A stretch of DNA of 64,000 bases from Scalesia atractyloides (taxonomy: Eukaryota > Streptophyta > Magnoliopsida > Asterales > Asteraceae). The position numbers and the translations under genes are program-made. Under the pieces are notes generated by a model. It was not told the DNA's origin. It searched no databases and saw only the letters and a list, made by a program, of their open reading frames with translations. The stretch lies in assembly GCA_947069175.1 (NCBI GenBank), contig CAMTDV010000023.1, positions 88,815,563 through 88,879,562 of the forward strand. The letters run 5' to 3'. Shown piece by piece: positions 31,701 to 41,692 of the stretch; the first letter of the stretch is position 1, and each line of letters opens with the position of its first letter.

Positions 31701-33460
31701 ATGCTTCGAGACAACTCAAGACTCATGAGAAGAACTACACCACCCATGACCTAGAACTTGGAGCCGTTGTGTTCGCTCTTAAGATATGGAGACATTATCT
31801 CTACGGTACTAAGTGTGAAATATACACTGACCACAAGAGTCTTCAACATTTCTTCAATCAAAAGGAGTTAAACATGAGGCAACGAAGATGGGTCGAACTT
31901 CTAAGTGACTACGACTGTGAAATTCGGTACCACCCTGGCAAAGCAAATGTGGTGGCTGACGCACTCAGTCGAAAGGGTTATGCGAACTCCATTCGTCTTC
32001 TATGTTCGCAAATCATAACTGACATTAAAGATCAAATTCGAGAAGCCCAACATGTTTCAGTAACGGAAGATGATGTACGAAAGGAGCTGTCCTGTGGAGC
32101 TGAACTTAAAATTGAAACTAAATCTGACGGTATTCTGTACTATCTAGATCGCATATGGATTCCGGACCACAACAATCTTCGTGAAATTCTTATGAATGAG
32201 GCTCACAAAACACGTTACTCTATACACCCAGGAGCCGATAAGATGTATCAAGATCTTCGATACACCTATTGGTGGCCTGGAATGAAAAAGGATATTGCTG
32301 TTTTTGTTTCCAAGTGCCTTACATGTTCCAAGGTGAAAGCTGAACACCAAAGACCCTCAGGACTTCTAGTCCAACCTGAAATACCTGTATGGAAGTGGGA
32401 AAACATAACCATGGACTTCATTACCGGGTTACCTCGCACTCCTGGTGGGTATGACACTATATGGGTAATCATTGATCGACTTACAAAATCAGCTCACTTT
32501 ATTCCTATCCGCGAAGATTTCAAGAACGAAAAGCTAGCTCGTATTTATATCAGCGAAATCGTAAGCCGTCATGGTGTACCAGTAAGCATTATTTCAGATC
32601 GTGATGGTCGTTTCACTTCACGAACATGGCAAGCAGTACAAGCCGCTATGGGTACGCGATTAGATCTCAGTACCGCCTATCATCCTCAAACTGATGGACA
32701 GTCTGAACGCACCATTCAAACTCTTGAATATATGCTTCGAGCATGTGTCATAGACTTCAAGGGAAATTGGGACGCTCATCTACCATTAGTTGAATTTTCG
32801 TACAACAACAGCTATCATTCAAGCATCGACATGGCACCTTTTGAAGCTTTATATGGTCGTAAGTGCCGATCTCCAGTACGTTGGCACGAAATTGGGGAAG
32901 CCCAAATCACTGGTCCAAAATTGATTCAAGAAACCACAAACAAGATCCATCAAATTCGAAACAATCTTCTAGCGGCTCAAAGTCTTCAAAAGAGTTATGC
33001 AGATAAACGACGGAAGCCTTTAGAGTTTAACATTGGCGATCATGTATTTTTAAAAGTATCACCGTGGAAGGAAGTAGTTCATTTTGGTCAAAAAGGCAAG
33101 CTAGCACCACGCTACTTAGGACCTTTCAAGATACTCGAAAGAGTAGGACCTGTAGGATACAAGCTTGATCTACCAGAAGAACTCAACATGATTCATCCCA
33201 CATTCCACATATCCAACTTGAAGAAGTGCCTCGCTGATGAAAACCTCCACATTCCTCTGGAAGATATTCAGATTGATGAATCTATGCATTTTATTGAAAG
33301 ACCTGTAGAGATCATGGATTTCGGAGAAAAACGTCTTCGACGAAGTCGCATTCCAATTGTTAGGGTACGTTGGGAGCCGAAACGGGGACCTGAGTTTACT
33401 TGGGAACGTGAAGACTCAATGTGCGAAAAATACCCGCATCTTTTTCCTACTACTACTTAA
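28793..33460 (+). CDS. E3 Gag-Pol polyprotein, uninterrupted (1555 codons)
   Basis: Start MSTRQQRGSKRSG, the first ATG after the leader. Domains in order: gag capsid (about residues 75-240, ALTWWNTEKGKRG, YNKRFLELNQM); two zinc knuckles CTGCGRAGHTVQTC (about 329) and CYNCGDPSHFRNTC (about 393); protease FDTGADKSFVS (about 467); RT with CIDYRELNKL, FSKIDLRSGYHQ and catalytic FIDDILIYSKS (about 802); RNase H VVYCDASGQGLG (about 948) through VVADALSRK; integrase HHCC (about 1137-1180), core MDFITGL, SDRDGRFTS and SERTIQTLE. The C-terminal end RVRWEPKRGPEFTWERED matches the degenerate chromodomain of Tekay/Del. All catalytic residues I can see are present. One oddity is NALAVF where relatives have NAPAVF. 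It encodes everything needed for particle formation, reverse transcription and insertion. Confidence 0.95.
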   Translation: MSTRQQRGSKRSGRSHERLATQIAKQMAAVLPDIVVQVQQALATNPTNPPQQHDQNIGNPPTSKCSYKHFKSCDPPKFEGTEGVTALLHWFEEMENTFLNCDCPEDRKVRYATGRLFGVALTWWNTEKGKRGIDDAMALTWEELREITTRRFCPRSEIKKLEDEFHSLKQKEGDHTSYNKRFLELNQMVPNFFTPVYRLIEHYIRGLTSKIQDSVLNTSLATLEAAMELATELTENRIRNGKFKEEKKKAPIEGQTSNHSISSSKFANKRKRNTRNFAVTQTNFPIPAAPITQVAPPPAPYKRPYSGPLPKCNRCQYHHFLDHPCQHCTGCGRAGHTVQTCRMPQRTNLHQPSTQTHQQIMGQAQQRLLLPPTQHLAQTYYQPNYPMVQPMRACYNCGDPSHFRNTCPRLVNIIHAQAQANPVNQANQAPPPARGRAFNINANQARADGNVVNGTFLINGRYASMLFDTGADKSFVSLEFEPILNQNRDKLMESITVEVADGKPVSLNSIIRNCTLTLNDHDFSVDLIPMKLGSFDIIIGMDWLRQHQAEVVCREKFIRITLSNGQTLRIFGETSSKGLRLMSCLRAQKYLRKNYVAFLAHIVKKGTMEKKLEDIPIVKDFPQVFPDDISGLPPVREVEFRIDLIPGATPVAKSPYRLAPSEMQELASQLQELTDKGFIRPSSSPWGAPVLFVKKKDGSFRMCIDYRELNKLTIKNRYPLPRIDDLLDQLQGASCFSKIDLRSGYHQLRVHEEDVPKTAFRTRYGHYEFMVMPFGLTNALAVFTDLMNRVCKPFLDRFVIVFIDDILIYSKSKSDHERHLRLILRLLENEKLYAKFSKCEFWLKEVQFLGHVVNDKGIHVDPSKIKAVQEWQAPRTPTEVRSFLGLAGYYRRFISNFSRIAVPLTALTHKGKPFIWGPKQEEAFQTLKQKLYDAPILTLPEGCDDFVVYCDASGQGLGCVLLQRGKVIAYASRQLKTHEKNYTTHDLELGAVVFALKIWRHYLYGTKCEIYTDHKSLQHFFNQKELNMRQRRWVELLSDYDCEIRYHPGKANVVADALSRKGYANSIRLLCSQIITDIKDQIREAQHVSVTEDDVRKELSCGAELKIETKSDGILYYLDRIWIPDHNNLREILMNEAHKTRYSIHPGADKMYQDLRYTYWWPGMKKDIAVFVSKCLTCSKVKAEHQRPSGLLVQPEIPVWKWENITMDFITGLPRTPGGYDTIWVIIDRLTKSAHFIPIREDFKNEKLARIYISEIVSRHGVPVSIISDRDGRFTSRTWQAVQAAMGTRLDLSTAYHPQTDGQSERTIQTLEYMLRACVIDFKGNWDAHLPLVEFSYNNSYHSSIDMAPFEALYGRKCRSPVRWHEIGEAQITGPKLIQETTNKIHQIRNNLLAAQSLQKSYADKRRKPLEFNIGDHVFLKVSPWKEVVHFGQKGKLAPRYLGPFKILERVGPVGYKLDLPEELNMIHPTFHISNLKKCLADENLHIPLEDIQIDESMHFIERPVEIMDFGEKRLRRSRIPIVRVRWEPKRGPEFTWEREDSMCEKYPHLFPTTT

Positions 33461-33479
33461 ATTTCGGGACGAAATTCCT

Positions 33480-33494
33480 AAAAGTAGGGGATAC
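33480..33494 (+). promoter_or_regulatory. E3 polypurine tract
   Basis: AAAAGTAGGGGATAC directly precedes the 3' LTR (TGTAATATT). E4 has the same tract at its own 3' LTR (44085-44100, minus strand). Confidence 0.88.
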
Positions 33495-33677
33495 TGTAAT
33501 ATTTGTCAAAAACGGGTTTTCCAAACCCGCTCCGGTTGTAATCAAATATCAAGTTATAAATGTTCATTGCGTAATTATGTCTATTTTGATTCTTAATGAT
33601 ACATAATTAATAAACAAACTAAACTATAAAAGTTATAATTGATAAAAAATAAAAATAAAATAATTAAAAATAAAATG

Positions 33678-33760
33678 AGGCTGCCGGGACTCGAACCCGG
33701 GTCAGCCGGGTTGAAACCCAAAGACTTAACACACACACACATAACCACTCCTCCACTTGT
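33678..33760 (-). other. Inverted tRNA-like module in E3 3' LTR
   Basis: Same module as 25507-25591. Minus-strand B box GGTTCGAGTCCC sits within a perfect 5-bp T stem. The A box TGGAGGAGTGG has one change. Confidence 0.65.
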
Positions 33761-34601
33761 TGTTTTCTGTCAACTCTAGGAAACAAATGAATTTTATAGT
33801 CAATCATAGATCAACCGGTTGCGCCAAACAAAAACCGTAATCGGCTATTCAACCGTCCAAAACGTTTGAGTAATCACGAATTCTGGTTTATAACCGATGC
33901 ACCGACGATTCTAATCAATTCAGACTTGAATTAACTTAAATTTTGATGATAAAAGGTTTTTATAACCGAAGTTATTCAATTTCTGAGCTACACCAATAAT
34001 TGGTTCTTCTCTCGACTTAAAATCATCCGCATAACCTTCGATTTCACTTTCGCTACTCATTCAGTTCGTCAGAAAAACTTTTTGAACTCGCCGGAAAATC
34101 TATGCAAGTCGCCGGAAAACCAAGACCTTCATTAATACGGTAAATACTTCGATTATTTCTATTCAAACCGTTGTTAGACTGTTACTAACCTCAAACCAAC
34201 AATCAGAATCAATCCCAGACGTCAGAGCCGGAATATTCAGCTCTCGCCGGAAAACTTCTGGAATTTCCAATCTCACGCGGTGAACCGGTATAAACATTCA
34301 AAACTTCTGTTAATCCTTGTTTAGTACCCCACTTTCATATCTAATCAATCAAAACTGGTAATTGACCCGAACAGAGGAAACTCATAAAACAGAGCCGACG
34401 CCTTGCCGGAATTTCTGTGATAAATCATTCCTCCGGTATGTTTACTTCCAACACCGTCTCTGCCATTTCATTTTAGTCTTATGAATGATTGTTAATCGTT
34501 TAAAAGCAAGAAACAGATGAGTAAACAGTTGACTGTAAATTCAGCGAAGAAGATGAAGTGTGATAACAATATAAGATTAATTAAAATCAATATTATGAAC
34601 G

Positions 34602-35015
34602 GGTTAGACACACAGTCCAGCGGTGGACTGTGTGCACATACAAACCACACGCCGCGAGTTCGATCCTTGACACACGTATGCCTCGTAATTAAAATGTTCT
34701 TTTTCTAAAATGAACCAGATCCTTTTCGCAATTAGATGTTAAGTATAATAAAAATCTGTATATTAAACAAGTTAGACACACAGTCCAGCGGTGGACTGTG
34801 TGTAACGATAAAGCACAGGTCCCAGGTTTGAGACCTATTGGTGACACCGGTTCGATGATTTAAAATATTGTTGAAAATAAAAGAATTTTGAATAAACTGA
34901 GTTAGTATATAAGTATAATTAAAAACAGAATTATTTCAGGTTAGACACGTAGCTCAGTTGGTAGAGCTGCGTGCACGCGAACCGGAGGTCTCGGGTTCGA
35001 GCCTCACCCGGCGCA
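34602..35015 (+). other. Three tRNA-like modules in E3 3' LTR
   Basis: Modules at 34602, 34770 and 34939, the same 168/169-bp phasing as the 5' LTR. The first and third keep A and B boxes. The middle one has GGTTTGAGACC in place of GGTTCGAGACC. Confidence 0.8.
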
Positions 35016-36141
35016 TACAATTACACAATAAAACGGTCAACAAGTCAAACGGTAAACGGTCGCAAAAAGTCAACATATTTTTATATTTTTATTTATTTAA
35101 TTTAATTTCAAAATAAATTAAAAATACTTAAAAATAATGTTTTTAAAGATAGGAAATAGCCTTAAACTCACAAAAATATATCTAAAAATCTTATTAAAAT
35201 TATTAATAAAATCCACTCATTTACCATATTTTCCGTTATTATTTAGGTTAGTTAAATCTCGTTGTTCAATCCTTTCAACTCGTGCGCATCTCATCATCTC
35301 CAACCAAACGCACCCAATGTGAGTGAATCTTTACAAATTCCCCATTTTAATCACGTTTTTGGGGTGTATCATGTGTCTTGCCATTTATTATATTTAAATC
35401 ATTGTGCATACGTCATATCATGAACAAATGTGTATTCAGCTTGTTTCAACTGTTTGTGTGGTTAATGTTAGATTTAATTTATTATTTCCAGTACATGCAA
35501 GTTCATAGGCCGCCGTTCCCCATTACATTATGAGCGTTGAGCATGTTCCCCATTACATTATGAGCGTGAACCTGGCGTGCCAACATACGATCGGCTCCGT
35601 TTGATTGAGCCTTGATCGCACAAACATTTATCATTTCAGTACATGCAATACGATCGGCTCCGTTTGATTGAGCCTTGATCGCACAGTTTCATTCATGTTA
35701 TATATTTATGCAAGTTATTATATGTCATTGTATGTTATAGTTTATGGTTGACATTGTTACTGATTGATTATTTACATTTGCTCACTTATGATTATGCACA
35801 ATTTTTCCTTGATAAAATAATAAGAAAATCAATAATAAATGTTTATCTAACAAGGTTCACTCGCCAACTTATGTTGACCCAAAAACCCCCATTTTTACAT
35901 ATGATACAGGTGAACCAGCTGCAGCAAGAAACACATAGGATTGGCCTAGAAGAATAAAATGATTTAGAGCTTGGAATTGTTTAGTTGGTTATTTTTCTTT
36001 GTATTTGTATGGACATGTTTGGATTATTGGGAATGTAATTTTGACTTTAATAAATATGAAACATATTAGTAAATATCATGAGTTTTGGTGATAACCCAAG
36101 TATGCCCCGACTCTTATTCCGCTGCGGGTCGGGGTGTGACA

Positions 36142-37754
36142 AGTTTCTTGCTTGTGGGTACTGACGGATGATGCACGGTGTTGTTCTTGACTTTTGCCTG
36201 TGCATAACCATCAGCACACTTGTTAGTTTGTGATTTGAATTAGACAATTTGGAGTGTGTAGATTTAGGCGTAACGTTTACTGATTTCTGTTCAGCGGTTT
36301 GCTTAACAGATTCAGTTTGTGTCTGCTGAGCCAATTTCTTAGAGTGAAGAGGGAACTCAGCAGTTGCCTTTTCATTTGTCGGAGACATTTGTTTGTTTAT
36401 ATTCTTTTTGGATCGACGTGTTCTTTGTTTCCTATTTTTATTTTTCAATCACTTTTCGTGACAGATTCTGCAGAAGATACGGGTGGCTCAGTAGGGACAT
36501 CCTTTTCTGAACTGTCAGAGGATGAGTTTGAAACATTACAGGTAGATGGAATCTCTAAATTTTGAAAAGTTTGAGAATCCAATTCAGATTCAGTTTCAAG
36601 ATTTGCATCTGAATTAGTATAAAAAGAATGCTCATCATCCGTCATTTCAGAATCAATCCATTGTGCTTGGTTTGAGGAGGTTGAGTCGCCCGAATCTTCT
36701 AGAATTATGCCACGTCAATTTTCACATGATCGGTTGGTTGATTTAATTTCTCACTGTCAACCCTGGGATTAGCATTAACAGACGGAGCCTTCGGAGAGGA
36801 GCTTCCGGTCTCTTCAGTAGGAACTGATAAAACCGAATCATCTGTCGATGCTGTACCTGCTGTAAAATTCATATTTTCATCACAAGAGTTATCACAGTTA
36901 TTAGTAGCATTCAAAACATCAACATTCGATGAAAAACCAGAATTAAAACTATTTGTATAATCAACACAACCAACACTGTCTGAAAATTTAAATTGTTCAG
37001 CAAGAAATTGATTACAAATGTCAAAAGCATGATTATAAAATTCATAATCAACAGCCGAATTGTCTGAATTTGCATTCAGACATTCCTCTTGATCACCATC
37101 TGTAATATCCTCATCTAAAATTTCTTCTGCACATGAGGTAGACACGTTAGTATCGTTCACTAAATCAGTTTCAGTTTCAGAAGACTTTTCTACTTTAGAT
37201 TCTGTGGAGGATGTTGCTGCCTCTGCCTCAGGCAACACTTTCTCTAAATCATCTGTACTACACGATGGATGATCACTAGGTTCATGCGAAAGTGGTGTGA
37301 AGGTAAAAAAGACATCACCCCTCTTGAGCTGAGTTGGTTTAGAGAACTTTGGGTAATAGGGCGTCCATGGTTTAGAAAGATAATCTGAAGGTTTACCATA
37401 CATCATATTTTCTGCATTTTCTAAATCAGCCTCAGATTCAGGCATTCTAGTATAGTTATGATTGTATGGTGGAGGAGCTCTATTGTACCCAAGACCTTTT
37501 GTGAAATTTTTCTGGTAATTGAGCTGAAGATCACACAAGTCCTTGACCAGCTTGCTGGAAGTTTCAAATTTTTTAATGTTTAATTCGTTTTCTTGAAACT
37601 TCCCTGTCAAGGAATTTAGCTTGGCTAAAGCTGCTTGAAGTTCTATGTCCTTTTCAGCTAATTTTAGCTTATAGTCGTATACCCAGCATTGCTGTTGGTT
37701 CAAGTCTAGCTTTAGCTGAGCTATATCTTGCTTTTGAGCTTCGACCTTTTCCAT
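36142..37754 (-). pseudogene. E2 gag, acidic coiled-coil central region
   Basis: Minus-strand frame 37754-36705 (about 349 codons). It starts with a heptad-like coiled coil (MEKVEAQKQDIAQLKLDLNQ .. LAEKDIELQAALAKLNSL), then a Tyr/Pro-rich patch (GYNRAPPPYNHNYTR), then a long Ser/Asp/Glu/Asn-rich acidic stretch. It continues in other frames from 36645 (DDEHSFYTNSDANLETESE) to a Lys-rich segment interrupted at 36142 by E3. This insert between the two zinc knuckles makes E2 gag unusually long for copia. Known relatives in Asteraceae have a similar low-complexity spacer. Role unknown. Confidence 0.65.
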
Positions 37755-39338
37755 AAGAAGCTTGTTCTTATATTTAAGGGCGATGTTTTGTAATGCAACT
37801 TGCTGATATTCAGCTACAAGAGTTGAATTATGGGTGCATTTGTGATAATTTAAAACGACAACTATCAGAACAAAGAATTCGATTTATTGTTTCTGAAAGA
37901 TGTGGTGTTTCAGTTGTCTGTGCCATCATGCAGTGGTTGCTGTTCTTAGAAAGATTCAAAGTTTCCATCTGAGCTGCAGCATTTACCCAGTTGAATCGTT
38001 CGTGCTGTTGTGCCACCAACGCTATTGATTTCCCGCCCGAGCTGCTTGAGGGAGTTGTAGTAGACTTTGAAGGAGAGACTGGCACTAGCTGTTTGTCGCT
38101 GCTTTGTATATCTGCCACTCTTTGTATATCTGCCACTCTGGATAACACATATCCAGATGGCGTCTTCTTGCACTCCCTGGCAAAGTGTCATGGCTCGTGA
38201 CATATGTAGCACCTGAGTTTATCCTTTGTAAGACCAGTCTTCAGATTTGACAATTGTTGCCGACCATACTTCTTTTGAAACTTGTTGACGCGAAAGGCAG
38301 CCATTGCAAGATTCCAGAACACATCAATCTCGTCCAGATCCTTCTCCATTATTTGATCTACTTCAGTTGGAAGAATCGATGGGGGAGTCAGATCACCTGC
38401 CAAGAAAGCGTTCAAGCTGTTGATCGTTGAAGCAGCTATGGCCAATTTCACTTCATTTTCCTTAGTGAGAAAGGCAGAATTGGACACAGCTTGAGCAGGT
38501 GTTGAGGAATGTCGCCTTGTTGAACTGCTTAAGGAATGGTATGATTGAAAACCATGTTAGGATACTGAGCATGATACTGTGTCTGAACTTGAGCAGTAGA
38601 AATCGTAGTTGGAGTTTAAGACTGAAACCCGTAGACGTACCGAGTCTTCTGTGGTGAGACAAGAGGACTGTATACCATGTTTGAGCTACCTGGTGTGTGA
38701 GGACTTCCTTGTAGAGGGCTATAAACTAGATTTTGTGATATTAGCGCTGCATTTTGCCCTGTAATACCAGCAGCCATCAAGCTACTCTGATGATTGATGT
38801 CTCTCTGCTTGTTATCAATCTCACACGATTTAATAGTAACTATGAATTCTGTGAGAGTGACATCATTCAGATTCTTCGTCTTCTTGATCATTCCAACATC
38901 AGCATCCCAACTCTTCGGTGATGAATTTAAAAGCTGCCTATTCATAGCACTATTGGTAAGAGTAATCTCAGCTACTATCATCTGGGAAATGAGCTTTACG
39001 AATCTCCTAATCTGGTTCTCAATGGTTTCTCCATAAATATGATTAAACGAGCTGAATTGTTGATTCAGCTGATTAACTCTGCTGTCCTTCATGTCAGCAT
39101 TTCCCTCATAAAGATTTTGCAGTTCACTCCATACTTCTTTAGCGTTTTTGCAATTTCTAACAGCTATAGAAATGTCAGGTCCAAGTGCCATAGTTAACGT
39201 AGCTGTCGCCTTTTCCTTTTCATCAACAACTTTCACGTCTTCCGGAGTCCACAAGTGACTGGGCTTTGGAATCTTTGTATCTGGATCTTGATCAGTACTA
39301 TAAACAATGTTGGCTGACCATTCATAATATACCTCCAC
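37755..39338 (-). pseudogene. E2 gag, capsid domain and first zinc knuckle
   Basis: Minus-strand frame from 39338 (MEVYYEWSANIVYS..) carries the UBN2/copia gag signature: KATATLTMALGPDISIAVRN, AKEVWSELQNLYEG, LNQQFSSFNHIYGETIENQI and LLNSSPKSWDADVGMI, to about 38616. After a frameshifted Gln/Ser-rich part, AFRVNKFQKKYGRQ leads to the knuckle CYICHEP*HFAREC (38207-38166), where a TGA replaces the Gly codon. A tail with the duplicated ADIQRVADIQ follows to 37828. It formed the virus-like particle. At least three lesions. Confidence 0.78.
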
Positions 39339-39437
39339 ACACTAGGCTCTTTTGCCTTGCAATATTGCTCGAATCTAAATTTCCACTTCGAAACAACTCT
39401 TCAATCAGCGATACCTGGAGCCTGTATTGTACAGCAG

Positions 39438-39451
39438 GCTCTGATACCAAT
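39438..39451 (-). promoter_or_regulatory. E2 primer binding site (initiator tRNA-Met)
   Basis: The minus strand reads TTGGTATCAGAGCC immediately inside the 5' LTR (39452-39752), complementary to initiator tRNA-Met. Confidence 0.92.
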
Positions 39452-39752
39452 TGTAAGTCCCGATAACGGATCTAACAGATATCACAAACCTAATCAGTAG
39501 CGAAAATAATGATTAGGAAGAAGAACCAACTCTTTAATTAAGAACAACTTGCATGCACTAGCAAAGTGTCTGATATAAGTTTTGCAAATACAATTCTCTA
39601 CCCCTTTAACCTTGACCTAAGACATGTATTTATACTACTCTCTAAGCCCACCATTTACAACCCTAGGCTCACAAGGCACTAGGAAGCCCAAAAACCCATT
39701 GAAGCCCAAATGTAGCTCTAATGTGTAAACCTTTGTTAATATAAGCCCAACA
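39452..39752 (-). repeat. E2 5' LTR
   Basis: 301 bp, the upstream LTR in transcription sense, partner of 16439-16739. Confidence 0.95.
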
Positions 39753-40683
39753 GTGGTAGAGATCTTTGATGTGTGGGGGATTGATTTTATGGGTCCTTTT
39801 CCGAGTTCGAATGGATATTTATATATCTTAGTATCAGTGGATTATGTTTCGAAATGGGTCAAAGCAATAGCTACAAGTACCAATGATCATCCCGTGGTAT
39901 GTAAGTTTGTTCAATCTGACATATTTGCAAGATTTGGGATTCCACGGGTGATTATTGGTGATGGTGGGTCACATTTCAAAATTTTCAATTTTGGGAAGTT
40001 GTTGAAGAGATACAATGTGAATCATCGGATTGCTACCCCGTATCACCCGCAAACGAGCGGGTAAGTTGAAGTGTCCCATAGACAAATCAAGGAGATATTG
40101 ACGAAGACGGTGCGAGTTGATAGGAAAGATTGGTCGGGAAAGTTGAATGATGCGTTGTGGGCATATCGAACCGCGTACAAAACTCCAATTGGTACGAATC
40201 CTTATCGGTTGGTGCATGGAAAGGGGTATCATTTGCTAATGATTTAGCTCATCGTGCGTTATGGGCAATCAAAAGCTTTAGTATGGATTATAATGAAGTT
40301 GGCAAGCTAAGGAGGTTACAAATGTGAGTCAGAGGAAATTTGGGATGAAGCGTATGAGTGTGCATCTGCATACATGGATAAACTGAAAAAGTTCATGATG
40401 CAAAGTTGCAGAAGAGGATGTTTGTAGTCGGTGAAAAAGTATGGTTGTAAAACTAAAGGCTTAAGTTTTTTTCCGGGAAATCTTAAAAGCAAATGGATGG
40501 GGCTTTATGTGTTTACGAGAGTGGGCCGGTTTGGCGATGTAGAGATCGAAGACGTTCAAGACCAAACAAGACGAGTAGTGAACGGGCATTGGCTTAAACC
40601 GTATTCGAAAGGCAAGTATATTAACATGCTCGAAGTTGCTGAAGTGGGTTACCTTCTACGCCCACCGGATGAGGTGATCAATT
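39753..40683 (+). pseudogene. E1 integrase core and C-terminal domain remnant
   Basis: Continues the frame cut at 16438. VVEIFDVWGIDFMGPFPSSN has the first catalytic Asp (IDFMG) and VIIGDGGSHFKIF the second Asp (usual motif SDGGSHF). HPQTSG then ends in a stop just before VEVSHRQIKEIL, which carries the catalytic Glu (about 40065-40090). LWAYRTAYKTPIGTNPYRLV follows, then after frameshifts a C-terminal part with FPGNLKSKWMGLYVF and GDVEIEDVQ to 40683. This GPY/F-like tail is characteristic of gypsy integrases. Catalytic residues remain but the frame is broken at least four times. Confidence 0.8.
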
Positions 40684-41044
40684 GAGAGGCTCATGTTTGT
40701 TAGTGTAGTTGTAGTTTTAGTTTAGTTTCGCTTTAAAAATTTTACCGTTCTCTTCATGGATTGTGTTTAACCCAAGTGTGGGGAAGTTCTTATGAATTTG
40801 TCTCCGACATGGTGTTGGTGATAACACGGGTTTTTTTTTTCATAGGGGGTAGGATATAATTTGTGTTTCTAAAAAAATATTAAAAAAATCAATGTAGAAA
40901 TGCCCAGAGGCTACCTAAGTTACGGTGCCTACCGTAGCTTACGGTGGGCTTTGGCGAGGTGGGTCCGGTTTTTATAAAAAAAAATGAAAACTTAAATTTT
41001 TCACAACCACACATACGGGTTTCCTTCCTTTTCACTGCATTTTT
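40684..41044 (+). other. E1 spacer after pol
   Basis: No gene. It holds a purine-rich motif AAGTGTGGGGAAG at about 40774 and the inverted motif CTACCGTAGCTTACGGTGG at 40929-40947, both of which recur elsewhere in E1. E4 is inserted at its end in a T run. Confidence 0.6.
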
Positions 41045-41692
41045 TGTCACACCCCGACCCGCAGCGGAATAAAAGTCGGGGCATAATTGGGTTATCACCA
41101 AAGCTCATGATATTTACTAAGATGTTTCATATTTATTAAATTCAAATTACAACTTAAATATCCAAAACAAAATTCATACAATTACAATAAAATGAAACTA
41201 CATAATTATTCCAAAGCATAAACCTTTTTATTCTTCTAGGCCTTCCTATGTGTTTCTTGTCTCAGCTGGATCACCTGTATCATGTGTAAAACGAGGGAGA
41301 TTTTGGATTTATACGAATGCCAAGCCTAGACAGGACGTTCCGACTACCGGTACTCGTACCCTTCCAGTTACTACATGCCTGTCATGAGAACTCACTTTGA
41401 TGTGATTTGAAAAATACAAAAATCATTGCAAAAATCATAGGAATCGTGAGGTGTGTGTTCTCATGGATATGATATGTTATGAGGATATGATTCATGATGA
41501 GCATTGCATAATAACATGTATTTGTGAGTGTGCTTGCATAATATTGAGTGTGAAAATAAACATGAAACATATAAACATCATGAATTTTGCATGTAACGCA
41601 TAAACAATTAAAATTTAGTCAACTATAGCATAGGCTCTAAGGGTCTAATAACCTATCCTATATCCCTATAGTCACAAGCTCTGATACCAATC
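41045..41692 (-). repeat. Truncated LTR tail joined to a leader fragment
   Basis: 41045-41309 matches the first 265 bp (plus-strand sense) of the E4 LTRs. At ATTTTGG it switches to the leader that normally lies near 49195, and runs through the primer site (about 41679-41691, GCTCTGATACCAA) into the next LTR. Both parents share ATTTTGG at the switch point: LTR GAGATTTTGGGTC and leader TTTATTTTGGATT. Confidence 0.88.

Larger units (their letters stand above)
25326..36141 (+). mobile_element. Young Tekay/Del-like Ty3/gypsy chromovirus E3
   Basis: LTRs 25326-27977 and 33495-36141 (TGTAA..GTGTGACA) and a perfect AGTTT target duplication (25321-25325, 36142-36146) inside E2 gag. Initiator-Met primer site, one uninterrupted gag-pol frame, and a polypurine tract abutting the 3' LTR. 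By hand I noted about 50 substitutions plus a few short indels between the 2.65-kb LTRs (about 2%), less than between the E2 LTRs, as nesting requires. Structurally complete. Activity cannot be judged from sequence alone. Confidence 0.95.
33495..36141 (+). repeat. E3 3' LTR
   Basis: 2647 bp, about 98% identical to the 5' copy by hand count. It ends TCGGGGTGTGACA. Differences include damage to the middle tRNA-like B box (GGTTTGAGACC) and repair-like restoration of the inverted module's T arm. Confidence 0.95.
16439..39752 (-). mobile_element. Ty1/copia element E2, minus strand, with downstream accessory ORF
   Basis: LTRs 16439-16739 and 39452-39752 (301 bp each, TGTAAGTCCCG..AGCCCAACA) differ at about 12 positions by hand count (4%). 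The target duplication GTGGT at 16434-16438 and 39753-39757 is perfect. Order on the minus strand: 5' LTR, Met-tRNA primer site, long gag with two zinc knuckles, protease, integrase, RT, RNase H (copia order), then a 4.6-kb accessory region, polypurine tract and 3' LTR. Without E3 it is about 12.5 kb, large for copia. All ORFs carry lesions. Confidence 0.92.
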
